Assembly: GCF_002858865.1 (NCBI RefSeq)
Contig: NZ_PJRR01000012.1
Coordinates: 1 to 64,000, forward strand
Length of the DNA: 64,000 nucleotides
From: Caulobacter vibrioides
Lineage (GTDB): Bacteria; Pseudomonadota; Alphaproteobacteria; Caulobacterales; Caulobacteraceae
Reading direction: 5' to 3'
Part shown: positions 10,536 to 18,387 of the stretch, piece by piece
Numbering within the stretch: the first letter of the stretch is position 1
How the letters are laid out: each line of letters starts with the position of its first letter
Made by a program: the position numbers and the translations under genes
Notes under the pieces: model-generated
Told to the model about the DNA's origin: nothing
What the model saw: the letters and a program-made list of their open reading frames with translations, nothing else
Databases searched by the model: none

Positions 10536-11987
10536 TCAGGCGCCGACGAACACACCATGGAACGTGACCGGCAGCGCCACCGACGCGCGCCAGGTCACCA
10601 GCGGCCCCCGCTCCACGTGGCCCGCGTCAAAGACGTGCAGCTCGGTCGCGCGGGCGTCCAGATTGAGCGTCGTGCCCACCAGCCAGCCGTCCAGCTCCGC
10701 CGACGATCCGGGGCGCGGGGCGAAGACCATCTCCTCGACAAGATGACGCGCGCCGAAGTCGAAGACTTGGTCGCGATCCTTCTTCCAGTCCCGCACCGCG
10801 ACGCTCTGGAACAAGGGGCGATCGGGGCGCTCGTTGGTCAGGTGGACCGAATAGCGCCGCGCAAAACCCGCAAAACGCGGATCCGAGCGCGGGAACTCGG
10901 CGCTGACCGCTTCGGCGGCCAGCTCGGCCTGGCCATTGGCGCGCAAGGTGATCATGGCCCGGCGCGGCGGCGGAGCCTTGAGGAACTCGCCGCGCACGAT
11001 CGCCCCGCCGTTCGCCGCCGTTCCGGAAGGATCCTTGTCGATGCAGGCGTCGAAGCGGATCGTCCCGTCGGCCTCCTCCCAGGCGTCGCCCAGATGGAAG
11101 AAGAAGAAGGGCGGCAGCTCGAACACGCGGCGCTTCGAAAGATCGTTCTTGTCGAGCACCAGAACCTTTGTCCCCAGCTCCGGCTTCCAGACCATGTTGG
11201 TCGCGATCGGCATGCTCATGCCTTCCTGCACCCAGGGCTGGAGGATGATGACGAGACTGCGCTCGGTGGCGGTGAAGTCGTGCATGTAGCCGGCGCGCGG
11301 CAGGGTGATGACCTCGGCCTTGCGCAGGGCGCCGTCGGCCGACAGGTTCCAGACCACCGCCCGCTTGCCCGCCAGGCCCAGATTCCAGACGGTTCCGTCC
11401 GGCTCGACGCGCGGATGGGCCAGGAACGGCATGCCCTTCATATCGGGACTCAGCGCCTTGAACCCGCGCGTCTCCAGCGTGACGGGATCCATCGCCGTCG
11501 GCGAGCCGCCTTCCCACAGCGCCCAGAGCTCGCCGCCCGCCATCATCACCGAGGTGTTGGCGGCGTTGGCGTCATCAGCCGAACCCAGGCGAGCGCCAGG
11601 TCCCGAGGCCGTGCCGTAGCCGGGGGTGATCACCGCATCGGCGGCGGTGTCCTGGCGTCGTTTGACGGTGTCGACGAACCGCGCCGCCATCCGGGCCTGG
11701 CCGTCCGCCATCTGGAACTTGCGGACCATGCCGTCGCCGTCGAACCAGTGGCCGACCGCACCGCCGGGCCGGCGGAACTTGGCCGGGCCGTTGCGGAACA
11801 GCGTGCCCGTCAGGTCGGCGGGCGCGCGGCCGTGAATCCGGGTCAGGCCGGTCGGCGCGATGTCCGCCTCGACGTCGGCGATGCCGAGGGTCCAGTCGTT
11901 GGCGGCGGCGGCCCAGAGGGTTTCGGGGGTGAGGACGGCGGCGGTGCCCGTCAGGGCCGCGCCGCGCAGGATGTCACGCCGGTTCAT
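10536..11987 (-). CDS. Carotenoid oxygenase (RPE65 / lignostilbene dioxygenase family), Tat-exported
   Basis: A 483-residue non-haem iron dioxygenase of the family that cleaves double bonds in carotenoids, apocarotenoids or lignin-derived stilbenes. The four iron ligands of the family can be placed: His191 (FLAHPR), His236 (YMHDFTAT), His298 (FFFFHLGDAW) and His477 near the end (TFHGVFV). The family motif GHWFDGDGMV is at residues 79-88. The N terminus MNRRDILRGAALTGTAAVL is a twin-arginine signal, so the enzyme should be folded in the cytoplasm and exported, which is uncommon for this family and fits action on an imported substrate in the periplasm. It is followed by tetR and preceded by the DUF2141 gene, all on one strand. 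The true substrate cannot be read from the sequence. Confidence 0.9.
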   Translation of the reverse strand: MNRRDILRGAALTGTAAVLTPETLWAAAANDWTLGIADVEADIAPTGLTRIHGRAPADLTGTLFRNGPAKFRRPGGAVGHWFDGDGMVRKFQMADGQARMAARFVDTVKRRQDTAADAVITPGYGTASGPGARLGSADDANAANTSVMMAGGELWALWEGGSPTAMDPVTLETRGFKALSPDMKGMPFLAHPRVEPDGTVWNLGLAGKRAVVWNLSADGALRKAEVITLPRAGYMHDFTATERSLVIILQPWVQEGMSMPIATNMVWKPELGTKVLVLDKNDLSKRRVFELPPFFFFHLGDAWEEADGTIRFDACIDKDPSGTAANGGAIVRGEFLKAPPPRRAMITLRANGQAELAAEAVSAEFPRSDPRFAGFARRYSVHLTNERPDRPLFQSVAVRDWKKDRDQVFDFGARHLVEEMVFAPRPGSSAELDGWLVGTTLNLDARATELHVFDAGHVERGPLVTWRASVALPVTFHGVFVGA

Positions 11988-11997
11988 GGCTGGGCTC

Positions 11998-12435
11998 TCA
12001 GTTCAGGCGGAGGGATTGAGCGTTGGCGCCGGCCTTGACCTCGAAGGCGGCGGCGGCGAACGAGGGCGGGCCCATGTTCGGCTGGGCGTCACGCGAGAAG
12101 CCGTAGGGCTCGGTCGGAATGCCGAAGGGGTTGGTCGCCATCTTGCCGTCGCCATCCACATCCTGGAATGCGCGCACGGCGTAGGAGCCAGGCGGCAGGG
12201 CCAGGATCTTGGCCGTGGCGGGGTCCTTGGCGGCCGAGGCGTTGGTGAAACGGACCGGCTTGCCCGACGCCCAACCCTGCGGGCTGTCGAAGACGGCGAT
12301 CAGGATCTGCCCCTGCTTGGCCTTGAGGTCGGGGAAGGTCAGGGTCAGGTCGCCCAGGGCCTCTTGGGCGCGTGCGGCGGGGGCGATAATGGAAGCGGCC
12401 GCCAGGGCCAGGGCGAGCGTGCGAACGTGGGTCAT
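11998..12435 (-). CDS. DUF2141 family secreted protein
   Basis: A 145-residue exported protein. Signal peptide MTHVRTLALALAAASIIAPAARA with cleavage before QEALG. The mature part matches the DUF2141 pattern: GDLTLTFPDLKAKQGQILIAVFDSP, LPPGSYAVRAFQDVDGDGKM (the conserved D-x-N/D-G-D-G-K loop) and NPFGIPTEPYGFSRDA. Function of the family is unknown. It ends 10 bases before the start of the carotenoid oxygenase gene, so the two are probably co-transcribed and may act together in the periplasm. Confidence 0.85.
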   Translation of the reverse strand: MTHVRTLALALAAASIIAPAARAQEALGDLTLTFPDLKAKQGQILIAVFDSPQGWASGKPVRFTNASAAKDPATAKILALPPGSYAVRAFQDVDGDGKMATNPFGIPTEPYGFSRDAQPNMGPPSFAAAAFEVKAGANAQSLRLN

Positions 12436-12472
12436 GGAGTTGGTCCTTCTTGGGTTCGGATGAGGTGGAGGG

Positions 12473-13033
12473 TCAGCCCAGGAACACGGTCCAGAGCAGC
12501 CGACCGGGGAGAAAGGTGAAGAGGCCGGCCACCAGCAGGCCGCCGACGAACATGCCGGTCATGGCCTTGCGATGCGCCGAGACCTTGCCGCGCTTGATGG
12601 CGTAGACTGCGCCCGGCAGACCGATGATGGTCCAGCCCGACAGCAGGTGGATGAAGCTGAAGGCGCCGTGGTTGATCTCGCGGATGAACAGCGAGCTGAC
12701 CGCCGTCGAGCCCATGGCCAGCACCCAGGTCCAGCCCAGCAGCTTGTGCAGGGTCGTGCCCTTCACCCGCATCATCAGGACGACGCCGATGGCCAGCGCG
12801 GTCAGGGCCGAGAAGAGGTGGACCTGGACCACCGCCGGCGCGGCGGCGATCCGCGAGAAATCGGGCGCGTGAGGCTGGAACCGGACTTGCTGGGCGAAAG
12901 CGCCAAGGTCGGTGAAAGCGCCCGGCGCCGTCAGCGCGACAATCAGCGTCGCAGCGCCGACGCCCAAAGCGGCGTTACGCAGACCGCTCCAGCGATCCGA
13001 AGCCTGCGAGATTGACTTGCCGTGCGGGTCCAT
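12473..13033 (-). CDS. DUF2306 family membrane protein
   Basis: A 186-residue protein with about four to five membrane spans. The DUF2306 pattern is visible in LHKLLGWTWVLAMGSTAVSS followed by FIREINHGAFSFIHLLSGWT, with histidines inside or at the edge of the helices. The family has no established function; membrane histidine pairs suggest haem or metal contact, which is speculation. The ATG at 13033 lies 75 bases from the proposed start of a divergent membrane-bound LytTR regulator. A second DUF2306-like/LytTR pair occurs at 44,994-46,519. It is followed by the DUF2141 gene 37 bases downstream on the same strand. Confidence 0.8.
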   Translation of the reverse strand: MDPHGKSISQASDRWSGLRNAALGVGAATLIVALTAPGAFTDLGAFAQQVRFQPHAPDFSRIAAAPAVVQVHLFSALTALAIGVVLMMRVKGTTLHKLLGWTWVLAMGSTAVSSLFIREINHGAFSFIHLLSGWTIIGLPGAVYAIKRGKVSAHRKAMTGMFVGGLLVAGLFTFLPGRLLWTVFLG

Positions 13034-13107
13034 CTTCCTTCACTCCCGGTTCGAGCGGGGCGGTGGATCGCCTCGCCGTCGAAAGCCTTGGTGGAGTGGT
13101 CGGGTCC

Positions 13108-13923
13108 GTGCCTCAATCGTCGTTGCGTCAGTCGCCGGCCTCGTTTCGTGAACGGCTGGCAGGCGCCGTTCACGCTTCGCGAATGGCCATGGCCACACGG
13201 CAGAGCCTGCGGGGCTTCGCAGTCTCGGCGGCGGCCGGTGTGTTCCTGGCGCTGATCGGCGCCTTCGGCAGCGACGCCGCGCCGATGGGCGTCCGGCTGG
13301 CCTACTGGGTCGGGCTCTGCCTGGCGGGCGCCGTCGTCGGCACGGCGGTCACCCATCTGATCGGACACGAGGGTCGGGCGGACGCGCGCCCCTGGCTCTA
13401 TGGCGCCTTCACGGTGATCGGCATCACCCTGCCCTTCACGGGTGTGGTCTGGCTGGTCAGCGAGCTTGCCTTCCACGGCTCGCCCCGTCCTCAGACGCTG
13501 TCGCTATATGTGGGCCCGGTGTTCATCGTCACGACCGGCATGACCGCGCTGAACTTCCTGGTCCAGCGCCGGCCGGTGGAAACCCACGCCGCGCCCGTCG
13601 GCGCCGCCGCGCCGCGCTTCCTGGAGCGCTTGCCTGTCAAGCTGCGCGGCGCCGAACTCCACGCCGTCGAGGCGCAGGACCATTACCTGCGCCTGCACAC
13701 CTCGCGCGGCCAGGACCTGATCCTGATGCGCCTGTCCGACGCGGTCGCCGAGCTGGAGGGCATCGAAGGCGCCCAGACCCACCGGTCGTGGTGGGTGGCG
13801 AAGTCCGCCGTCGAAGACGCCCGTCGGGCCGATGGGCGCGCGACCTTGCGGTTGAAAGGCGGACTCGAAGCGCCCGTCAGCCGCGCCTACGCCAAGGCCC
13901 TGCGCGAGGCGGGCTGGTTCTAA
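13108..13923 (+). CDS. Membrane-anchored LytTR-family DNA-binding regulator
   Basis: A protein of about 271 residues with an N-terminal membrane part (roughly four helices, e.g. FAVSAAAGVFLALIGAF and VRLAYWVGLCLAGAVVGTA) joined to a C-terminal LytTR DNA-binding domain: VKLRGAELHAVEAQDHYLRLHT, then LMRLSDAVAELEG and THRSWWVAKSAVED. There is no receiver domain, so the input is likely through the membrane part. Start uncertain: GTG at 13108 with GGAG about 11 bases upstream, or ATG at 13183. It diverges from the DUF2306 gene, so the two share an intergenic promoter region of under 100 bases. Probable function: membrane-tethered transcription factor paired with DUF2306. Confidence 0.8.
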   Translation: MPQSSLRQSPASFRERLAGAVHASRMAMATRQSLRGFAVSAAAGVFLALIGAFGSDAAPMGVRLAYWVGLCLAGAVVGTAVTHLIGHEGRADARPWLYGAFTVIGITLPFTGVVWLVSELAFHGSPRPQTLSLYVGPVFIVTTGMTALNFLVQRRPVETHAAPVGAAAPRFLERLPVKLRGAELHAVEAQDHYLRLHTSRGQDLILMRLSDAVAELEGIEGAQTHRSWWVAKSAVEDARRADGRATLRLKGGLEAPVSRAYAKALREAGWF

Positions 13924-13943
13924 GCAATCACGTCGGTGCGGCT

Positions 13944-14618
13944 TCACGCCCGGGTGCGCAGCAGGATCTTCGACCGCGCCTCCAGCGCCAGCAGGACGAA
14001 CAGCACCAGGAACGCGAAGGCCAGCAGCAGCAGCGACAGGCGATGCGCCTCGCCCCATTCCAGCGCCTCGACCAGGCGATAGATCTCGGTCGACAGCACC
14101 GTGGTCTCGCCCGGGATGTTCCCGCCCAGCATCATCACCACCCCGAACTCACCGACCGTGTGGGCGAAGGTCAGGATCGCGGCGGCGACATAGCCCGGCA
14201 GCGCCAGCGGCAGGGCCACCCGCCAGAAGGTCTGCGCGCGTGAGGCCCCCAGGCTGGCGGCGGCTTCCAGCGGCTCGTCGCCGATGGCCAGGAAGGCGTT
14301 GCGCAGCGGCTGGACGGCGAACGGCAGCGAATAGATCAGCGAACCGATCACCAGCCCCTCGAAGGTGAAGGCCAGGGTCCGCACCCCGAACGGCTGCAGC
14401 AGCGCCATCAGCGGACTGTTCGGACCCAGGGCGATCAGCAGATAGAAACCCAGCACGGTCGGCGGCAGGACGATCGGCAGGGCGACGATGGCGGTGACGG
14501 GCGTCCGCAACGGCGAGCGCCCCCGGGCCAGCCACCAGGACAACGGGGTGGCCAGCAACAGTAGAAGCAGGGTGGTGATCCCCGCCAGCTTCGCGGTCAG
14601 CCACAGCACCTCGCCCAT
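13944..14618 (-). CDS. modB: Molybdate ABC transporter permease ModB
   Basis: A 224-residue permease with five to six membrane spans for molybdate import. The binding-protein-dependent transport signature is EAAASLGASRAQTFWRVALPLALPG around residues 136-160, where it contacts the ATPase. LPIVLPPTVLGFYLL is typical of ModB. Its ATG lies 2 bases past the modA stop, so it is in one operon with modA. No ATPase gene (modC) follows: the next gene is convergent LytTR. Confidence 0.95.
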   Translation of the reverse strand: MGEVLWLTAKLAGITTLLLLLLATPLSWWLARGRSPLRTPVTAIVALPIVLPPTVLGFYLLIALGPNSPLMALLQPFGVRTLAFTFEGLVIGSLIYSLPFAVQPLRNAFLAIGDEPLEAAASLGASRAQTFWRVALPLALPGYVAAAILTFAHTVGEFGVVMMLGGNIPGETTVLSTEIYRLVEALEWGEAHRLSLLLLAFAFLVLFVLLALEARSKILLRTRA

Positions 14619-14620
14619 GG

Positions 14621-15379
14621 TCAGCGCGCCTCGTAGCCGTAGCGGCGGATGATCGCCTTGGCCTCGGCGCTCTTGAGGAACGTCAGGAAGGCCCTGGCGG
14701 CGTCGCTGTTCGCGCCGGTCTTCAGCAGCACCGCCTGCTGCTCGATCGGCCTGTGGTTGGCGACCGGCACGATCCAGCGCGAACCGCCCTTGTCGTCCAC
14801 GACCTGAGACAGCGCCACGAAGCCCAGTTCCGCCGCGCCGGTCTGGACGAACTGAAAGGCCTGGGTGATCGAGGCGCCCATGACGATCTTGGGCCTTACG
14901 GCGTCGTAGCGCTTGAGCTTGTTCAGGGTTTCGATCGCCGCCTGGCCGTAGGGCGCGGCCTTGGGGTCGGCGATGGCCAGCTTGTCGAACCGGCCGCTGG
15001 CCAGCACCGCGCCCTGGCCGTCGACGAGGCCCGGCGTCCGGCTGAACAGGACAAGGCGTCCGGTGGCGTAGGTGAAGCGCGTTCCGGGCACGGTCAGCCC
15101 CGTCGCCTCGGCCTTCTGCGGACGCTCGACATCGGCCGACAGGAACACCTCGTACGGCGCGCCGTTGGCGATCTGGGTGTAGAACTGGCCCGAGGATCCG
15201 AAGCTGAGTACGGCGTCATGGCCGGTCCTGGCCTTGAAGCGCGCGGTGATCGCCTTGGCCGGCTCGGTGAAGTTGGCCGCGACCGCCACCTTGGTCTCGC
15301 CGGCCAGGGCCGCGCCGGCGACCGCCAGCGACCATAGGCCGGTCAGGACGGCGATCAGCGTCGAACGGCGAGCGATCAT
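14621..15379 (-). CDS. modA: Molybdate-binding periplasmic protein ModA
   Basis: A 252-residue binding protein that captures molybdate for ModB. Signal peptide up to AGAALAGETKVAVAANFTEP; the mature N terminus KVAVAANFTEPAKAI and SFGSSGQFYTQIANGAPYEVFLSADVERP are the ModA ligand-site segments, with Ser residues that bind the oxyanion. VMGASITQAFQFVQTGAAELGFVA is also typical. First gene of modAB; the ModE-type operator lies 28 bases upstream of its ATG. Confidence 0.95.
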   Translation of the reverse strand: MIARRSTLIAVLTGLWSLAVAGAALAGETKVAVAANFTEPAKAITARFKARTGHDAVLSFGSSGQFYTQIANGAPYEVFLSADVERPQKAEATGLTVPGTRFTYATGRLVLFSRTPGLVDGQGAVLASGRFDKLAIADPKAAPYGQAAIETLNKLKRYDAVRPKIVMGASITQAFQFVQTGAAELGFVALSQVVDDKGGSRWIVPVANHRPIEQQAVLLKTGANSDAARAFLTFLKSAEAKAIIRRYGYEAR

Positions 15380-15406
15380 CTGATATGCCCCTAGCCAAGC
15401 GCAGCG

Positions 15407-15429
15407 GTTATGCAGCCCAACTACATAAC
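15407..15429. promoter_or_regulatory. ModE operator between modA and modE
   Basis: Inverted repeat GTTATG-N11-CATAAC. The right part CTACATAACG is the same as the half-site known from the Escherichia coli modA operator. It lies in the divergent gap, 28 bases before modA and 22 bases before the proposed modE start, so molybdate-bound ModE should repress modAB and possibly itself. Confidence 0.8.
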
Positions 15430-15450
15430 GATGAAGTCGAGACCCGACCA

Positions 15451-16221
15451 GTGAGCAGCGACGCCGACTTCCGCGCCTCCCTGATCCTCAAGCGCGGCGG
15501 GCTGGCGCGGGTGGGCCTGGAGCGCATCGCCTTGCTGGAGGCCGTGGCGCGGCACGGCGCGATCAGCGCGGCCGCGAAGGACGTAGGGCTTTCCTACAAG
15601 GGCGCCTGGGACGGCGTGCAGGCGCTGAACAACCTGTTCGAGGCGCCGCTGGTCAGCGCCGCGCCGGGCGGACGCGCCGGCGGGGCGGCGCAGGTGACCG
15701 CCCGGGGTCACGCGGTGATCCGCGCCTTTCGCGCCGCCGAGCGGGAGGTGAGCGCCGCCTTCGCGCGGCTGGAAGTCGACCTGTCGAGCGACGCCGAGCT
15801 ACTCTGGAGCCTTGGCCTGCGCACCAGCGCCCGCAACGCCCTGCGCGGCGTCGTGACGATGGTGAGCGAAGACGAGGTCACCGCCGCCGTCACCCTGGAC
15901 GTCGGCGAGGGTCTTGGCCTCACCGCCCGGGTCACCCGGCGCAGCGTGGAGGATCTGGGCCTCGCGCCGGGGCGGCCGGCCATCGCCTTGATCAAGTCCA
16001 GCTTCATCCGGCTGGACGGGGCGCCAGCGGAAAATTGGCTGGAGGGGCGCATCCTCGACCGCGAGGGCGGTCAGGCCGCTGCCGAAGTGACGATCGGTCT
16101 GTCCGTCGGCAAGTCGCTGGTGGCCACGGTCGGAGCGGACGCGCCTGGCTGGGACTTGGCGCCCGGCGACGCCGTCGTCGTCTCGATCGCCGCCGCCGAC
16201 ATCATCCTGGCGGTGGACTAA
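15451..16221 (+). CDS. modE: Molybdate-responsive transcriptional regulator ModE
   Basis: A 256-residue regulator. The N-terminal winged helix-turn-helix is IALLEAVARHGAISAAAKDVG followed by LSYKGAWDGVQALNNLFEAPLV. The C-terminal half carries two molybdate-binding Mop domains: ARNALRGVVTMVSEDEVTA around residue 118 and NWLEGRILDREGGQAAAEV around residue 194, so it is a full-length di-Mop ModE. Start placed at GTG 15451, because the in-frame ATG at 15385 would overlap the operator and sit 5 bases from modA's start. It diverges from modA across its own operator. Confidence 0.92.
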   Translation: MSSDADFRASLILKRGGLARVGLERIALLEAVARHGAISAAAKDVGLSYKGAWDGVQALNNLFEAPLVSAAPGGRAGGAAQVTARGHAVIRAFRAAEREVSAAFARLEVDLSSDAELLWSLGLRTSARNALRGVVTMVSEDEVTAAVTLDVGEGLGLTARVTRRSVEDLGLAPGRPAIALIKSSFIRLDGAPAENWLEGRILDREGGQAAAEVTIGLSVGKSLVATVGADAPGWDLAPGDAVVVSIAAADIILAVD

Positions 16222-16227
16222 ACCGTC

Positions 16228-16776
16228 CTAGCGCTTGCGGCGAGCCCGCCACTGGTCGGCGGTCTGACCCCAGATCTCAACGACGTGATCTTCAAACGGC
16301 GGCGGCAGTCGGCCAAGCCCGCGATTCACCGAGCCCAGGCGATCGGCCACCGCCTGGGACGGCGTGTTCTCTGGATCGATGCAGTGGATGATGTCGGTCC
16401 ACCCCAGGTGATCCACCACCCAGTCGATCGTCGCGCTCGCCGCCTCGACCGCATAGCCTCGCCCCCAGGCGTCGGGGTGCAGGCCCCAGCCGACCTCGGT
16501 CCCGGGCCAGCCCTCGGGACGCCAGGGCCCGATCCGGCCCAGCCATTGACCGGAGGCCTTCTCGATGACCGAGAACATGCCAAAGCCGTTCAGGGCCCAC
16601 GATCCCGCCATCGTCGCCATGAACCGCCAGGCCGTGGCGCGGGGTTGCTGGCCGCCGATGAAGCGCGCCGCGACCGGATCGGCCATCATCTGCGCCCAGC
16701 GGTCCAGGTCCGCGTCAGCCGGCGGTCGCAGGATGAGACGTTGGGTCTCCAGCGTGGGCCCCGGTGCGACAGGCAT
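16228..16776 (-). CDS. GNAT acetyltransferase (RimJ/RimL type)
   Basis: A 182-residue N-acetyltransferase. It opens with the usual LETQRLILRPPADADLDRW and has the acetyl-CoA region GRIGPWRPEGWPGTEVGWGLHPDAWGRGYAVEAASATIDW (conserved G-R-G-Y-A) around residues 80-120, then IHCIDPENTPSQAVADRLG. The family acetylates N-terminal amines of proteins or small molecules; this one's substrate cannot be told. It is convergent with modE (6-base gap) and lies just downstream of mtgA on the same strand (12-base gap). Confidence 0.88.
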   Translation of the reverse strand: MPVAPGPTLETQRLILRPPADADLDRWAQMMADPVAARFIGGQQPRATAWRFMATMAGSWALNGFGMFSVIEKASGQWLGRIGPWRPEGWPGTEVGWGLHPDAWGRGYAVEAASATIDWVVDHLGWTDIIHCIDPENTPSQAVADRLGSVNRGLGRLPPPFEDHVVEIWGQTADQWRARRKR

Positions 16777-16788
16777 GACGATCTCCCC

Positions 16789-17478
16789 TTAAGCCACGCA
16801 GTCAGCCAGACCGTCGCGCCGCACGGCGCCCGTGGCCTTGCCGATCTTCTTGGTCCGCTTGGCCACGTACTTGCCCGGCTTGATCACCTTCCACTTCAGG
16901 GGGCTGGGCAGGATGGCCGCCAGACGGGCGGACTGAGCCTGGGTCAGCTTGGCGGCGCTGACGCCGAAATAGCGCTGGGCGGCCGCTTCGGCGCCGTAGA
17001 TGCCCGAGCCGTACTCGATGGAGTTCATATAGACCTCCATGATCCGCTTCTTGCCCCAGAAGGTCTCGATCAGCACCGTAAACCAGGCCTCCAGCCCCTT
17101 GCGGACATAGGAGCGCCCCGGCCACAGGAACACGTTCTTGGCCGTCTGCTGGCTGATCGTGGAGCCGCCCCGGATCTTGCGGCCCGATTCGTTGTTCTCG
17201 TAGGCCTTCTGCAGGGCCTCGAAGTCGAAACCGCGGTGCTCGCAGAACTTGGCGTCCTCGGCCGCGATCAAGGCGCGCGGCAGGGCGGGCGAGATCTTGT
17301 CCATCGGCCGCCAACGATGGTCCAGCCCTCGCCCCTCGACGGCGCGGATCACCATCAGCGGCGTCACCGGCGGCGGAATGAAGCGGTAGAGAATGACCGC
17401 CACAACAGGCCCGGCGACCAGCACCAGGAACAAGGCCAGCAGAAGATTGCGTAAAAGCCGCCGCACGAAACGCCCCAC
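16789..17478 (-). CDS. mtgA: Monofunctional biosynthetic peptidoglycan transglycosylase
   Basis: A 229-residue GT51 enzyme that polymerises lipid II into glycan strands at the outer face of the inner membrane. One N-terminal transmembrane anchor ([20 protein letters not shown]) is followed by the GT51 motifs: [14 protein letters not shown] (catalytic Glu), [33 protein letters not shown] and a [14 protein letters not shown] stretch. Lacks a transpeptidase domain, as expected for MtgA. The start is a GTG at 17478 with no clear ribosome-binding site. An acetyltransferase gene follows after 12 bases. Confidence 0.95.
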   Translation of the reverse strand: MGRFVRRLLRNLLLALFLVLVAGPVVAVILYRFIPPPVTPLMVIRAVEGRGLDHRWRPMDKISPALPRALIAAEDAKFCEHRGFDFEALQKAYENNESGRKIRGGSTISQQTAKNVFLWPGRSYVRKGLEAWFTVLIETFWGKKRIMEVYMNSIEYGSGIYGAEAAAQRYFGVSAAKLTQAQSARLAAILPSPLKWKVIKPGKYVAKRTKKIGKATGAVRRDGLADCVA

Positions 17479-17562
17479 TTGTCTTGACGCAGCGGACGGA
17501 TGCTAACCACAGCAAACGCCGCTGTCGCGCGGCATAAACATATCGGGTTAAGGGAGCTTTCG

Positions 17563-18225
17563 ATGGACGTGATCGACGCCGTGAACCGCCGCATGTCGGT
17601 GCGCGCTTTCAAGCCCGATCCGGTCGACGCCGGGCTGATCCGCGATCTGCTGGAGACCGCCGCGCGCGCGCCTTCGGGCGGCAACCTGCAGCCCTGGCGG
17701 GTCCAGGTCGTGGGCGGCGCGCCGCTGGAGGCGTTGAAGGCCGCCATGCTGCAGCGCGTGGCCTCGCCCGATCCCACCGAATACGACGTCTATCCCGCCA
17801 ACCTTTGGGAGCCGTTGCGCAGCCGCCGCTTCCAGGTCGGCGAGGACATGTACGGCGCGCTGGGCATTCCGCGCGAGGACAAGCTGCAGCGCCTGCAGTG
17901 GTTCGCCAACAACGGCCAGGGCTTCGGCGCGCCGGTGCAGCTGTTCTTCTCGATCGACCGTCGCTGCGGCCCGCCGCAGTGGAGCGATGTCGGCATGCTG
18001 ATGCAGACCTTCATGCTGCTGGCCGTCGAGCGCGGTCTCGACACCTGCCCGCAGGAGTTCTGGTCGCATTACAACAAGCTGGTCGACGAGCATGTCGGCC
18101 TGCCCGAGGGCCACATGCTGTTTTCAGGGATGGCGCTGGGCTACCGCGACGCCGACGCCTCGGTGAACAACTTCCGTTCGCGCCGCGCGCCGTTCGAGGA
18201 GTGGGCGGAGCTGAAGGGGTTCTAG
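17563..18225 (+). CDS. Nitroreductase family oxidoreductase
   Basis: A 220-residue FMN-dependent oxidoreductase. Visible marks are VNRRMSVRAFKPDPVD at the N terminus (the R-R-S-V-R-x-F FMN-phosphate region), ARAPSGGNLQPWRVQVV around residue 42 and a C-terminal LGYRDADASVNNFRSRRAPFEEW. The start at ATG 17563 has AGGGAG at about 8 bases. It probably reduces nitroaromatic or quinone compounds with NAD(P)H; the physiological substrate is unknown. Divergent from mtgA (84-base gap). Confidence 0.9.
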   Translation: MDVIDAVNRRMSVRAFKPDPVDAGLIRDLLETAARAPSGGNLQPWRVQVVGGAPLEALKAAMLQRVASPDPTEYDVYPANLWEPLRSRRFQVGEDMYGALGIPREDKLQRLQWFANNGQGFGAPVQLFFSIDRRCGPPQWSDVGMLMQTFMLLAVERGLDTCPQEFWSHYNKLVDEHVGLPEGHMLFSGMALGYRDADASVNNFRSRRAPFEEWAELKGF

Positions 18226-18248
18226 CGCCCGTTCACCACCCCACAACC

Positions 18249-18360
18249 GTCATCCCGCGACGTGTTCGCGGGACCCATTTATCCGTCGCAAGTGAAGGGC
18301 AAACCCACACGCTCACGTGGAAGCTGAACCATGGGTCCCGCGCATAAAGCGCGGGATGAC
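18249..18360. repeat. Long inverted repeat, family 1 (CATCCCGCG type)
   Basis: Arms of about 30 bp at 18249-18278 and 18331-18360 are near-perfect reverse complements: both begin or end with GTCATCCCGCG and carry GCGGGACCCAT. Each arm is itself a small hairpin (CCCGCG...CGCGGG). It sits between two convergent genes. Confidence 0.8.
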
Positions 18361-18387
18361 GGCGTCTTGGAGTCGGCTTTCTAGGCC

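Noticed and set aside
15385..15450. Longer modE start at ATG 15385
   Set aside because: It would place the ModE operator inside the coding region and leave 5 bases to modA's start.
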